Part shown: positions 18,213 to 27,400 of the stretch, piece by piece
Numbering within the stretch: the first letter of the stretch is position 1
How the letters are laid out: each line of letters starts with the position of its first letter
Assembly (NCBI RefSeq): GCF_003063245.1
Contig: NZ_MUXE01000008.1
Span: forward strand, 41,147 to 105,146
Direction: 5' to 3'
Length of the DNA stretch: 64,000 nt
DNA from: Arcobacter caeni
GTDB lineage: Bacteria; Campylobacterota; Campylobacteria; Campylobacterales; Arcobacteraceae
The notes under the pieces: model-generated
What the model saw: only the letters and a program-made list of their open reading frames with translations
What the model was told of the DNA's origin: nothing
Databases searched by the model: none
Position numbers and translations under genes: made by a program

Positions 18213-19028
18213 ATGTTGGCAAGTTTTTTAATAACTTTTAGGGAAGGTTTGGAAGCTTTTTTGATTGTTGGAATTATTCTTTCATATCTTGGTAGGCTTC
18301 AAGCTTCAAAATACAATAAATACATTTATATAGGTGTTTGTATTGGAGTTGTAGTATCTTTATTCATTGCATATATTTTTCAAGTCGTAATCTATGGAAT
18401 AGAAAATGAACTTTATCAACACTATTTGATGATATTTATTCTTTTATTTGCAACCGTCGTTTTATCGTACATGGTTGTGTGGATGGCGAACCAATCAAAA
18501 CAAGTAAGTGAGAAGTTAAAAGAAGATTTAAATGCTCTTGTAACTACTGGAAATATTTTAGGAATGGTTTTTTTATCTTTTTTAGCTGTTTTAAGAGAAG
18601 GATTTGAAACGGTTCTATTCTTCTCTTCACTTTCTTTTAGTGAAACTTTTTCTTTAGAAGAAGGATTTATTGGTGCTATGATGGGCTTAGTTTTATCGAT
18701 AATTTTAGTTTATCTTTTAATGAGAGGAGCTAAAAATATTCCATTAAAAGTATTTTTTAAATACACGGGACTTTTAATTCTTATTATTGCAGGAGGACTT
18801 TTTGGAAGTGCTATTTCAATGATGCAAGCAAGTAATATTTTACCAACTTTTGTTCCTATGGTTTATGATATTTCAAATATTTTGGATGATAAAAGTATTT
18901 TTGGAACATTTTTACGAGCATTGTTTGGATACAACTCTTCTCCTACTCTTCTTCATTTATTGTCATGGGCTTCATATATGAGTATTGCCATATTACTTTG
19001 GAAGAAAGCATATTCTAATGCAAAATAA
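18213..19028 (+). CDS. FTR1-family iron permease
   Basis: This 271-residue inner-membrane protein has about seven hydrophobic helices. Two REGxE motifs, the iron-transport signature of FTR1/EfeU proteins, are visible: REGLE (residues 10-14) and REGFE (128-132). These permeases normally take up ferric iron produced by a coupled oxidation step. It lacks the fused periplasmic domain found in some relatives. A separate small periplasmic protein two genes downstream may replace that domain. A strong Fur-like box lies just upstream. The last 11 bases overlap the next gene, so this is the first gene of an operon. Confidence 0.9.
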   Translation: MLASFLITFREGLEAFLIVGIILSYLGRLQASKYNKYIYIGVCIGVVVSLFIAYIFQVVIYGIENELYQHYLMIFILLFATVVLSYMVVWMANQSKQVSEKLKEDLNALVTTGNILGMVFLSFLAVLREGFETVLFFSSLSFSETFSLEEGFIGAMMGLVLSIILVYLLMRGAKNIPLKVFFKYTGLLILIIAGGLFGSAISMMQASNILPTFVPMVYDISNILDDKSIFGTFLRALFGYNSSPTLLHLLSWASYMSIAILLWKKAYSNAK

Positions 19029-20415
19029 TTATGATGTTTTGATAATTGGTGGAGGTGTTGCTGGTTTAATGGCAGGAATTGAACTATCAAAAAATGGCAA
19101 AAAAGTAGTTATTTTAGAAAAAGAGAGCGTAGTTGGAGGACAGTGCCGAACTGAAATTTTAAAAACTAAAGATGAGACATACAGATTTGATTATGGAGGA
19201 CATAGATTTATTACAAATAATGAAGTTTTATTGTCTTTTGTTGAAGAAATCTTAGGTGATGATTTGTTAATTGCAAATAGAAGTTCAGTGATTTTACATC
19301 AAAATAAGATATATGAATATCCATTAAATATTAAAAATCTTTTTAAAGTTGCACCATTTAAACTTCTTTTAGGAGCTTTTATAGATACTCTTAAAATTAT
19401 ATTTAAATTTGTAAAACCTGATAATAGTAGTTTTAAATCATGGATTATTTCAAGATTTGGTAAAACCTTATATGAAAATTTTTTTGGTCCATATACAAAA
19501 AAACTTTGGGGAGTTGAACCTGAAAATTTGAGTGCGGATTGGGCAGGACAAAGAATTTCTTTGCTTGATTTAAAAGATGTTGTAAAAAAACTTTTATTTA
19601 AAAATAAGAAAACAGCAAGAACCTATGCCAAAAGTTATAGGTATCCTAAATATGGTTTTGGAGGTCTTCCTATTAAAATGGCAAATAAATTTGAAAGCTT
19701 AGGTGGGGAAATTTTTACAAATGAAGGCGTAGAAAAATTTTTATATAATCAAGATAAAATTGAGGCTGTTTATACAAAAGATAAAATATTTTATGCAAAT
19801 GATATTATTTCAACAATGCCATTAAATGAGATGTCAAATATGCTTGGATTTGAGAGTAATCTAAAATTTAGAAGTCTTAGATTTTTATGTATTGGTTTAA
19901 ATATTGAAGATTTCTCTCCTTATACTTGGCAATATGTAAGTGATTATGATTTATTACCCACAAGAATTCAAGAGCCAAAAAGAAGATCGGTTTCTATGTC
20001 TCCAAATGGAAAAAGCTCAATTATGCTTGAAATCCCTTGCAATAAAAATGATGAAATTTGGAATATGAAAGAAGAAAAACTTTTAGAAATAGTTAAAAAT
20101 GATTTGAAAAAATTAAATTTTGATATTGAGGATAAAATAGTTGATTATTTTTCTTTTATAACAGAACATGCCTATACTTTAATGGATATTGATTATACAA
20201 AAAAAAGAGATGATGCATTTGAGTATTTAAATAAATTCAAAAATCTTACGATGGCTGGAAGACAAGGAACATTTAGGTATATTTTCTTAGATACTGCAAT
20301 GGAAACAGGTCTTATGGCAGCGCATAGAGTACTTGATGAAAAGAGTTATACAAAAGAAAAAATATATAATCATCGTAATGAAAAAACAGTTATAGAAACA
20401 AAAAGTGTAGTATAA
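19018..20415 (+). CDS. FAD-dependent amine-oxidase/UDP-galactopyranose-mutase-like oxidoreductase
   Basis: ATG 19018 overlaps the end of the FTR1 gene by 11 bases and gives 465 residues. The N-terminus has the FAD Rossmann fingerprint VLIIGGGVAGLMAGIELSK and the later VILEKESVVGGQC. FDYGGHRFITNN, LWGVEPENLSADWAGQRI and a C-terminal RQGTFRYIFLDTAMETG resemble the protoporphyrinogen-oxidase/UDP-galactopyranose-mutase-like group (COG1232). The substrate is unknown. Relatives often sit beside glycosyltransferases, and a GT39-like gene is indeed two genes on, so a cell-surface glycan role is as likely as an iron-related one. Confidence 0.8.
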   Translation: MQNNYDVLIIGGGVAGLMAGIELSKNGKKVVILEKESVVGGQCRTEILKTKDETYRFDYGGHRFITNNEVLLSFVEEILGDDLLIANRSSVILHQNKIYEYPLNIKNLFKVAPFKLLLGAFIDTLKIIFKFVKPDNSSFKSWIISRFGKTLYENFFGPYTKKLWGVEPENLSADWAGQRISLLDLKDVVKKLLFKNKKTARTYAKSYRYPKYGFGGLPIKMANKFESLGGEIFTNEGVEKFLYNQDKIEAVYTKDKIFYANDIISTMPLNEMSNMLGFESNLKFRSLRFLCIGLNIEDFSPYTWQYVSDYDLLPTRIQEPKRRSVSMSPNGKSSIMLEIPCNKNDEIWNMKEEKLLEIVKNDLKKLNFDIEDKIVDYFSFITEHAYTLMDIDYTKKRDDAFEYLNKFKNLTMAGRQGTFRYIFLDTAMETGLMAAHRVLDEKSYTKEKIYNHRNEKTVIETKSVV

Positions 20416-20429
20416 AAAAGGAGAAAAAA

Positions 20430-20990
20430 GTGAAAAAATATATAATATTAGTTTTGATTAGTTTAATTGCATCAATTAATTTACAAGCTTATTCGTATGC
20501 AGCAGCTGGAAAAGAACCTACTATTGATTCAAGAGAGGGAATTTTAGGCGCAATAAATAGTGATAATTTTGTTTTGGCAAAAGAAATCTTGGAAAAAAAC
20601 AAAGATAATTATCTTTATTTAACTAAAGAATTTAATGAAAAATTATTTAGCTCATTAGAATCTTCTATTTTAGAAAAAGATAAAGAAAAAATAAATAGAT
20701 GGCTTAATGTATCAATTGCTACTGAAATTCAAAGAAGATTAGATGGTGGTTTACAAAATATTGATAATTTTAATATAGCAAAAGTAATGCTTGCAAAAGC
20801 AGATAAATTTTATAAATTATTGAGCGTTTCTTTAGATAAAGAAGTTGATAAAAAATTAAAAGATGCTCTTTTTCAATGTGCAGATTCTATTGGTAATCCT
20901 GGACTTTTTGGTGTTGGAGCAAAACCTGTAAATAAACAAAAATATATAGAAAATGAAAAAATAGCAGACGAAATTTTAAAATCACTTTGA
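20430..20990 (+). CDS. Exported helical protein, possible FTR1 partner
   Basis: This 186-residue protein starts with GTG 20430, preceded by AAAAGGAG, and has a signal peptide (about residues 1-20, ending LQA). The mature part begins SYAAAGKEPTIDSREGI and is almost all helix, with one cysteine (in LFQCADSIGNPG) and a glycine-rich segment GLFGVGAKPVN near the end. I do not recognise a named family with certainty. Because some FTR1 permeases carry a periplasmic helical domain on the same chain, this may be a detached version. That is inference from position and composition. It overlaps the next gene by one base. Confidence 0.7.
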   Translation: MKKYIILVLISLIASINLQAYSYAAAGKEPTIDSREGILGAINSDNFVLAKEILEKNKDNYLYLTKEFNEKLFSSLESSILEKDKEKINRWLNVSIATEIQRRLDGGLQNIDNFNIAKVMLAKADKFYKLLSVSLDKEVDKKLKDALFQCADSIGNPGLFGVGAKPVNKQKYIENEKIADEILKSL

Positions 20991-22222
20991 TGAATAAATA
21001 TAAAATTATTGCATATATTTTTACTTTATTTTATGCAATTTTTATATTAAATTATGAACCTTCATTTTACAATGATGATTCTGTTTTCTTAACAAGAGGA
21101 ATTGATAATTTTAGTGTTATTGATTTCTCACCTCATTTTCCTGGATATGCTGTTATTGTTATTTTAGGTAAATTTATAAATATTTTTATAAATGATTCAA
21201 AGTATTCATTCTTTTTATTATCTTCTTTATGTGCAGTTTTTTTACCCTTGCTTATGTTTTTTTATGTAAAAAATTTAACAGATGAAAAAAAAGCATTTGT
21301 AGTTTTTTTGATTTCTATTAGTTCAGTTTATTTAATGAACTTATCTTTGAGTATGTTAAGTGATAGTGTTGGATTATTTTTCTTTTTTTTATCCTTACAT
21401 ATGTATGCATTAAAGAAAAATAGACTTACTGGATTTATAGCTTCTCTTGCACTTTTTTCAAGACCATCATATTTGATTTTTTTTGTAATTGGATTTTTAT
21501 ACATTTATTTTACAAATAAAAATAGTCTAAAAGAGATTTTGATTTATTTTTTATTTGGAACATTTTTATTTTTATCTTATACCTTTTTTTATAATGGATA
21601 TTTATATATTGAAGAGGCAATTAGATTTACCCAAGGACATTTTGAACTTTGGGGAGTAGGTCAAAATAGTGATATAAAATGGATTGATAATATTTTAAGG
21701 CTTGAAAATATTCCTTATTTATTACTTGTTTTTTCTATATTTTCTTTAAAAAAAGAACATATTTTTCTTTGGGTTTTATTTTTATCATACTTTATTTGGA
21801 TGATATTTGCTCAAAATCCAGATAATATAAGACATATGATACCTTTGATTTTTTTAGCAAATATAATTATTGTTTTATCTATAAAAAATAAAATTTTGAT
21901 TTTAGTGCCTTTTTTAATAATAAATTTTTATGCTCACTCTTTTTATAAAGAAAAAATCTCACCACTAGAAAATATTGCAAAATATATAAATAACAATAAT
22001 AATGAAGAAATAATAATCACAAATAGAGGTGTTGAGTTTTTAAGAGAAAAACTTAAAAATAAGATTGTTGATGGATATTACAAAAATAGTGCAGATTTTA
22101 TAGTTAATAATAAAAAAAGTTTGACTATTACAACAAATAAACCAAAACAAAAAAATTACATAGAGTTCAAAGGTAGATTTATTGGAGAACAAAATTTATA
22201 TTTATTAGAAAGTCAAGATTAA
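20990..22222 (+). CDS. Integral membrane protein, GT39/ArnT-like glycosyltransferase fold
   Basis: ATG 20990 shares one base with the preceding TGA and gives 410 residues. About ten hydrophobic helices are visible. The first extracytoplasmic loop contains YNDDSVF and later SPHFPGYAVIVILGKF, which resembles the Asp-containing loop and the HPPGY-type motif of dolichyl/undecaprenyl-phosphate-mannose-type (GT39, PMT/ArnT) glycosyltransferases. The C-terminal 100 residues form a periplasmic tail. The acceptor is unknown. As last gene of the FTR1 operon it is an odd companion. It could glycosylate an exported protein of this locus or decorate the envelope; neither is shown. Confidence 0.65.
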   Translation: MNKYKIIAYIFTLFYAIFILNYEPSFYNDDSVFLTRGIDNFSVIDFSPHFPGYAVIVILGKFINIFINDSKYSFFLLSSLCAVFLPLLMFFYVKNLTDEKKAFVVFLISISSVYLMNLSLSMLSDSVGLFFFFLSLHMYALKKNRLTGFIASLALFSRPSYLIFFVIGFLYIYFTNKNSLKEILIYFLFGTFLFLSYTFFYNGYLYIEEAIRFTQGHFELWGVGQNSDIKWIDNILRLENIPYLLLVFSIFSLKKEHIFLWVLFLSYFIWMIFAQNPDNIRHMIPLIFLANIIIVLSIKNKILILVPFLIINFYAHSFYKEKISPLENIAKYINNNNNEEIIITNRGVEFLREKLKNKIVDGYYKNSADFIVNNKKSLTITTNKPKQKNYIEFKGRFIGEQNLYLLESQD

Positions 22223-22264
22223 TAAAAAATTTAATATTTAATTAAGCTTTTTTATCTACAATTA

Positions 22265-22279
22265 TGATAATCATTTTCA
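22265..22279 (+). promoter_or_regulatory. Fur-box-like operator before the 673-residue protein gene
   Basis: TGATAATCATTTTCA matches the 7-1-7 Fur consensus at 13 of 14 defined positions. It lies 13 bases before the ATG at 22293, where it would also block the ribosome or start region. An AAAGGA ribosome site separates it from the gene. Confidence 0.68.
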
Positions 22280-22292
22280 ACAAAGGATAAAT

Positions 22293-24314
22293 ATGAAAAA
22301 AATTATTAAGATGTCACTTATTACATCATTGGTCGTGTCTTCGTTATATGCAGCGAATAATACAAAAACGCAAGTTTTAGATAAAAGATTTGATACAGCA
22401 GGTGCAATGTTTGCATACACTGAGTTTGAACTTTCAGGTGAACCAATGGTTGAGGGACTAGGTCTTGATTTAGATACTCTTGATCCTTATGCAATTAATC
22501 AACCTACAAAATTTGATTATACAGCAGGAATTGAGGGTTACGAATATTCAGAAGAAGCTATGTATGCACTAAATTATCAATCAAAAATGGGACCACATCT
22601 TGTTAATGGACTTCTAAATGAAAAAAGAGGTGGAACAATGGAATCTTTAGCAAAAAGATTTATTGAGCTTGCTAAAGTAACAGGAAATTCACCAGAAATC
22701 ATACCTTTAAATATGCATCCAACAGCTCTTCCATATATTTCAGGAATGCCAGAATTTGGGCAAGAAATTGATATGACAGTTGTAAATAATGATGAAATAG
22801 TTGTTGTTAAAAAAGGAAAAGAAATAAAAGTTAACACAGCTGTTCCTGCTTATTTAAGAGATTATAAAACACTTTCTTGGTCTGAAGATGGTATGGAAAA
22901 AATATTTAATCCAGCAGCAATTGGAGCAGCATTATTAAAAGATATAATGTGGGCGCAAGATTTCTTAGGTGGAATGCATGTGATTGAATCAGATGAAGAA
23001 GTAAAAGCAACAAGTTCAACAATGGATAGTGATGGAATACACGCTTTAGGAGTTTCAGCAAAAGATGGAATTAATGGTGTTATTTTAACTGAACTTGCTT
23101 GGGAAAGTATTTTGAATATGCAAGAAAAATTCGGATTTGATGGTAAAAAATTAGGAGTTTCTTTTGATCCTAATTACAATGCTAGTAATCCAATATGGTT
23201 TGCACATAAAGTTAAAGTAAATGAAGGACAAAAAAATGAAACTAAAGCAATTAATTCTTTAGAAGTTACAGAAGGATATTCATCTTTAAGAGATACATGG
23301 CAAGTACTTTGGCCAATCTCTGAATTTTATGCTTATTCTGATCAAAGAGTATCTAATGAAAATCAAAATCCATCTTTTTTAAGTGCATTTGATGGTGAGC
23401 CTTTTAAAAGTGCACCAAAAGAAAATACTGATGAAGATAGAAAAAACAATATAAAAGCTGATGATGCCTTTTCTGTTGCTTCAAATATTTCAAATTTAAT
23501 GTTTGAAAATATTTCAAAACTTCATTATGATGAAAAAGCAGGAACTTTAGTTGATAGATTTGATGGCAAAAAAGGAACAACAGTAACAGTTTTTGATGCT
23601 GCTTATTCTATTGAAGCTCTAAGAATATTCCAAAGAGCAATTGATGCACTTCCTGTTGGATATGGATCAGCTGATGGTGCAAAATCTTTAGAAACAGAAC
23701 AAGGTAAAAGAGCTTTAGCTTTAATTAAAACACAAGCTGATTTCTTAATTAAAAATGTAAAAGATAAAAATGGTTTATATTTTACAAGTTATGATTTAAA
23801 AACAGGTGAAAAAACAGGATCAGATGTTGGAACACAATTCGCAGTAGTTAGAGGACTTACAGCTGCATTTTTAGCAACACAAGATAAAAAATATAGAGAA
23901 GAAGCAAGAAAACTATTTGTATCAATTGAGAAAAATATGTTTGATAAAAAAATCGGAACATATGTAGATGCAAGTAAAGAATATACTCCTTATTCAATTG
24001 GTGCAACAAGTGGTGGATTAAGAGATGTAATAACTCATCTAAAAAATGAGGGAAAAGAAAAAGAGCCTTTATTAGAACTTAAAAATCTAACAGAAAGATT
24101 TACAAATTGGTTCCAAATAGTTATAAATGGAAATGCATTAAATGAGGGAGCTCAACTTTCTGAGTGGCTTTTAGATTCAGGAGAATATGAAACTGCTGAT
24201 ATGAAAACTTCAAATAATGATGGTGATAATGTTCCTCCAATTAATAAAGCTGGTGGAAAATATGGTACTGCTATGACAATGGCAGCAAAAGTAAAATTAT
24301 CTAATACAAAATAA
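22293..24314 (+). CDS. Large exported protein of unknown function, probably iron-regulated
   Basis: I do not recognise this 673-residue protein. It has a clear signal peptide (residues 1-20, VVSSLYA cleavage region) and no other membrane segment, so it is periplasmic or secreted. Residues about 60-330 include a GMHVIE segment (227-232) that fits GxHxxE, the motif of imelysin/EfeO iron-binding proteins, but the surroundings do not otherwise look like imelysin. Residues about 385-640 look like repeated helix hairpins (AYSIEALRIFQRAIDAL, GTQFAVVRGLTAAFLATQD), reminiscent of alpha/alpha-toroid sugar enzymes. No CxxCH motif is present. A Fur-like box lies directly upstream, and a multiheme cytochrome follows. 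Confidence 0.75.
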   Translation: MKKIIKMSLITSLVVSSLYAANNTKTQVLDKRFDTAGAMFAYTEFELSGEPMVEGLGLDLDTLDPYAINQPTKFDYTAGIEGYEYSEEAMYALNYQSKMGPHLVNGLLNEKRGGTMESLAKRFIELAKVTGNSPEIIPLNMHPTALPYISGMPEFGQEIDMTVVNNDEIVVVKKGKEIKVNTAVPAYLRDYKTLSWSEDGMEKIFNPAAIGAALLKDIMWAQDFLGGMHVIESDEEVKATSSTMDSDGIHALGVSAKDGINGVILTELAWESILNMQEKFGFDGKKLGVSFDPNYNASNPIWFAHKVKVNEGQKNETKAINSLEVTEGYSSLRDTWQVLWPISEFYAYSDQRVSNENQNPSFLSAFDGEPFKSAPKENTDEDRKNNIKADDAFSVASNISNLMFENISKLHYDEKAGTLVDRFDGKKGTTVTVFDAAYSIEALRIFQRAIDALPVGYGSADGAKSLETEQGKRALALIKTQADFLIKNVKDKNGLYFTSYDLKTGEKTGSDVGTQFAVVRGLTAAFLATQDKKYREEARKLFVSIEKNMFDKKIGTYVDASKEYTPYSIGATSGGLRDVITHLKNEGKEKEPLLELKNLTERFTNWFQIVINGNALNEGAQLSEWLLDSGEYETADMKTSNNDGDNVPPINKAGGKYGTAMTMAAKVKLSNTK

Positions 24315-24343
24315 AACTTCACAATTTTCTACAATTTATTTTA

Positions 24344-24376
24344 ATATTAAGAATTCTTTTTAAGAATTCTTAATAT
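24344..24376. promoter_or_regulatory. Perfect 15-bp hairpin between the exported-protein and cytochrome genes
   Basis: Arms 24344-24358 and 24362-24376 are exact reverse complements with a TTT loop, and each arm contains the palindrome AAGAATTCTT. The right arm runs into a TATAAT box (24374-24379). It may terminate the upstream gene, regulate the downstream promoter, or both. It has no T-run after it on the plus strand. Confidence 0.55.
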
Positions 24377-24400
24377 AATCAACATTCATTATCATTATTA
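24374..24400 (+). promoter_or_regulatory. -10 box and weak Fur-like site before the multiheme gene
   Basis: TATAAT at 24374-24379 is followed at 24386-24400 by TCATTATCATTATTA, which fits the 7-1-7 Fur pattern at 11 of 14 defined positions and contains repeated ATTAT(C/T) units. It is weaker than the two sites at 18176 and 22265. The site would cover the transcription start. Confidence 0.45.
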
Positions 24401-24413
24401 TTAGGTTTGCCTC

Positions 24414-27400
24414 ATGAAAACAATATATATAAGTTTATCAGTCGTTGTTATGTTTATAACAGGAATTATTCAATGGGATATTTTCCCACTTTCTTGGGAA
24501 TATTATAATATTGTCCAAGCATTACATATCATAGGTTCAATTACTATTTTTGTAATACTAATAATTCCTTTTGTGAATATGCATATATATAAATATAGAA
24601 AAAATATTATTGGAAGAAAAAAAAATAGTATAAATGGTATGTTTCTAGGAATAAATCTACTTCTAATAACAATAAGTGGTGCTTATTTATTTCTTGTAGG
24701 AAATAGAGGAGGAGATATTTGGGGAGTTTACTCTTTTTATATTCATCTTTATGGCTCATTTTTATTATTATTTTTCTTGTGGTATCACAGTAGTAATTCT
24801 TCAGCAAATCAAAAAAGAAAGAAACTTGCAAAATTAAATAAAATAAAAAAAGAACATGTTTTTGCAGTTATTACTCTTTCTATGCTATTTTTTCCTACTT
24901 TTTCGTACTCAGGTACAAGTACTTCGGCTCTTTATCTTACAAAAGATGCAAAATATATTTATAGTGCAAATTTAGATGGTGGAAGTGTAAGTAAAATAGA
25001 TGCAAATAGTGGAGAAAAGATTTTTGAAAAAGTTTTAGGAAAAGATATTAGAAGAATTGCATTTAATGAAGATGAGTCAATTTATGCAGTAACTGATTTT
25101 TCTAAAAATCAAGTAATCTTTTTAGATGCAAGTAATAATAAGATAATAAAAACAATAAAAACAAAAAATAAACCTCATGGAATTATTTATGATAAAAACA
25201 ATAAGTATTTTTTTGTAACAATTTATGAAGATAATGAGATTTTAGTTATTGAAGATAAAAATTTTGAAACAATAAAAACAATAAAAACAGAAATAACTCC
25301 AAGAGGTATGGCATTAACAAGTGATGGACGACTTTTAGTAACGCATACAATGATTGGAATGATTTCTATTTATGATAGTAGAAGTTTAGCTAAACTAAAA
25401 ACCATAACTTTGCACTCTACTAGTAATGAAGATGAATTTGTTTCTCAAGGAAAACCTAGACTTTTAGATGATATTGAGATAACTCCTGATGAAGATGAAG
25501 CTTGGATTCCCCATGTATTATGGAATTTTGACCATAAATTTCAGTTTCAATCTACTATATTTCCAACAATTTCAATTATTTCTTTAGAAAAAGATAATGA
25601 AAAAGAGTTAGAAGATCAAAGAAAAGAGCTTTTTAAATCAATAAATGTATTAAATAATAATAACAAAACAATGATTGTCTCGAATCCTTGGGATCTTAGC
25701 TTTTCAAATGATGGTTCAAAAGCCTTTGTAACACTTGCTGGAAGTGAAGATATTATGGTATTTAATATTGGTAGAAGTAGTACAAAAGCAAATAAAGAAA
25801 GACATAGAAAAAGAGCAAATAGAAGTGGAAGTGGAGCAAAAGCTACTGAAATCTTTAGAGATTATCCAAATCAAACAAATCCACAAGCAATTTTAGTTAA
25901 TCCAAAGAATGACAATATTTATGTACAAAATGCAGCTAGACTTGATATGACACTTCTTGATAGTGGAGGAGAACATCCATTTTCAAGAGTAACAGTAAAA
26001 GAAGATAGTTTTTCAAAACTTGTTGAAAAGGATCCTTTATCAAAAGAGTTAAGACTTGGTAAAACTTTATTCAATAACGGAAATGCAAATAACTACGAAA
26101 AAACACCACTTGTAGGTGATTTTTGGATGAGCTGTAATTCTTGTCACTTTGAGGGATTTAATTTTACAAATGGATTTTTATTTACAGATACAAAACTTGA
26201 TAAGAAAATGGATGCGAGTATTGGTCATGATAATATTGATAAAGGTTATATTTCAAAAACACCCTTAGCTGATTATGTAAGAATTGCCAGAGACACGCAA
26301 GGTGGTATGGGAGAAGATCCAAAATCAAATTTAGAAAAAATCGATCCTGATAAAATGCCAAAAGAGTTAGAAGAATTGATGCAACCACTTCATACTTATA
26401 TTACAGATAAAGATAATTTAAAATATTTATCTACATGGATGAAATTAGATGATGATGCAAAAGAATATCATCCAAAGGATTGGACAAATTCAGCAAAATG
26501 TAAAAGTTGCCATGAAGATATTTTTAATCAATGGGCTGATTCTAATCATAAAAACTTAGTTGGAACAAACCCATATTATATGGTATTAGAAAGTTTAGCT
26601 GCAAAAGTTGAGGGTGAAGGATTTAGAATGTGGTGTATGGGATGTCATAATCCTAGTGCAATTACAACAGGAATAACAAAAACAACGCCTACTATGGATA
26701 AGCTTTTTGAACATGGTGCTAAAACACTTGTAGATGAATTAGACAAATTTGGAAATGAAAAGCTAGAAGAGGGAGTTTCTTGTATCACTTGTCATAGGAT
26801 TAGTAAAATTGAAGATGTTGGAGGAAATGCTTCATATACTTTAAATATTACACAAAGAGATAAATATGCTTTTGAAGATAGTCCACATAAAGCAGGGCAA
26901 TGGTTAAGTGAAAAGTTTATTAACTCTAAACCACAAGTTCATATAGATAGTTATATGAATCCTGTTTATAAAGAAAGTGTTTATTGTGCTTCTTGTCATG
27001 ATGAATTTACTCCAGGAAGTGGAAGTAAAATAGTTTCAACTTTTAAAGAGTGGCAAGAATCAAGTTTTAATAATCCAAATGATCCAAGTAAAAATAAAAG
27101 TTGTATAGATTGCCATATGACATTTTTAGAAAATGACAAGTTATCGCCACTTTTGGGTCAATCAACAAGTGGAGGAAAAGTTAAAAAAGATGTAAAAGTA
27201 CATTATTTTGCTGGTGCAAATCACTTTTTATCAGGGCTAAAAAGTAAAACACATGAGGATCAAACTTTACAGCTTCTTAAAACTTCAGCCAAATTAGATG
27301 TAGATTTTAAAGATAATCAATTAATAGTTGGAGTAACAAATGTAGGTGCTGGACATCATCTTCCAACAGGTGTTTCTGATTTTAGAGAGCTTTGGCTTGA

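Noticed and set aside
22293..24314. Calling the 673-residue protein an imelysin or EfeO
   Set aside because: A single GxHxxE hit is present, but length and surrounding sequence do not fit those families.
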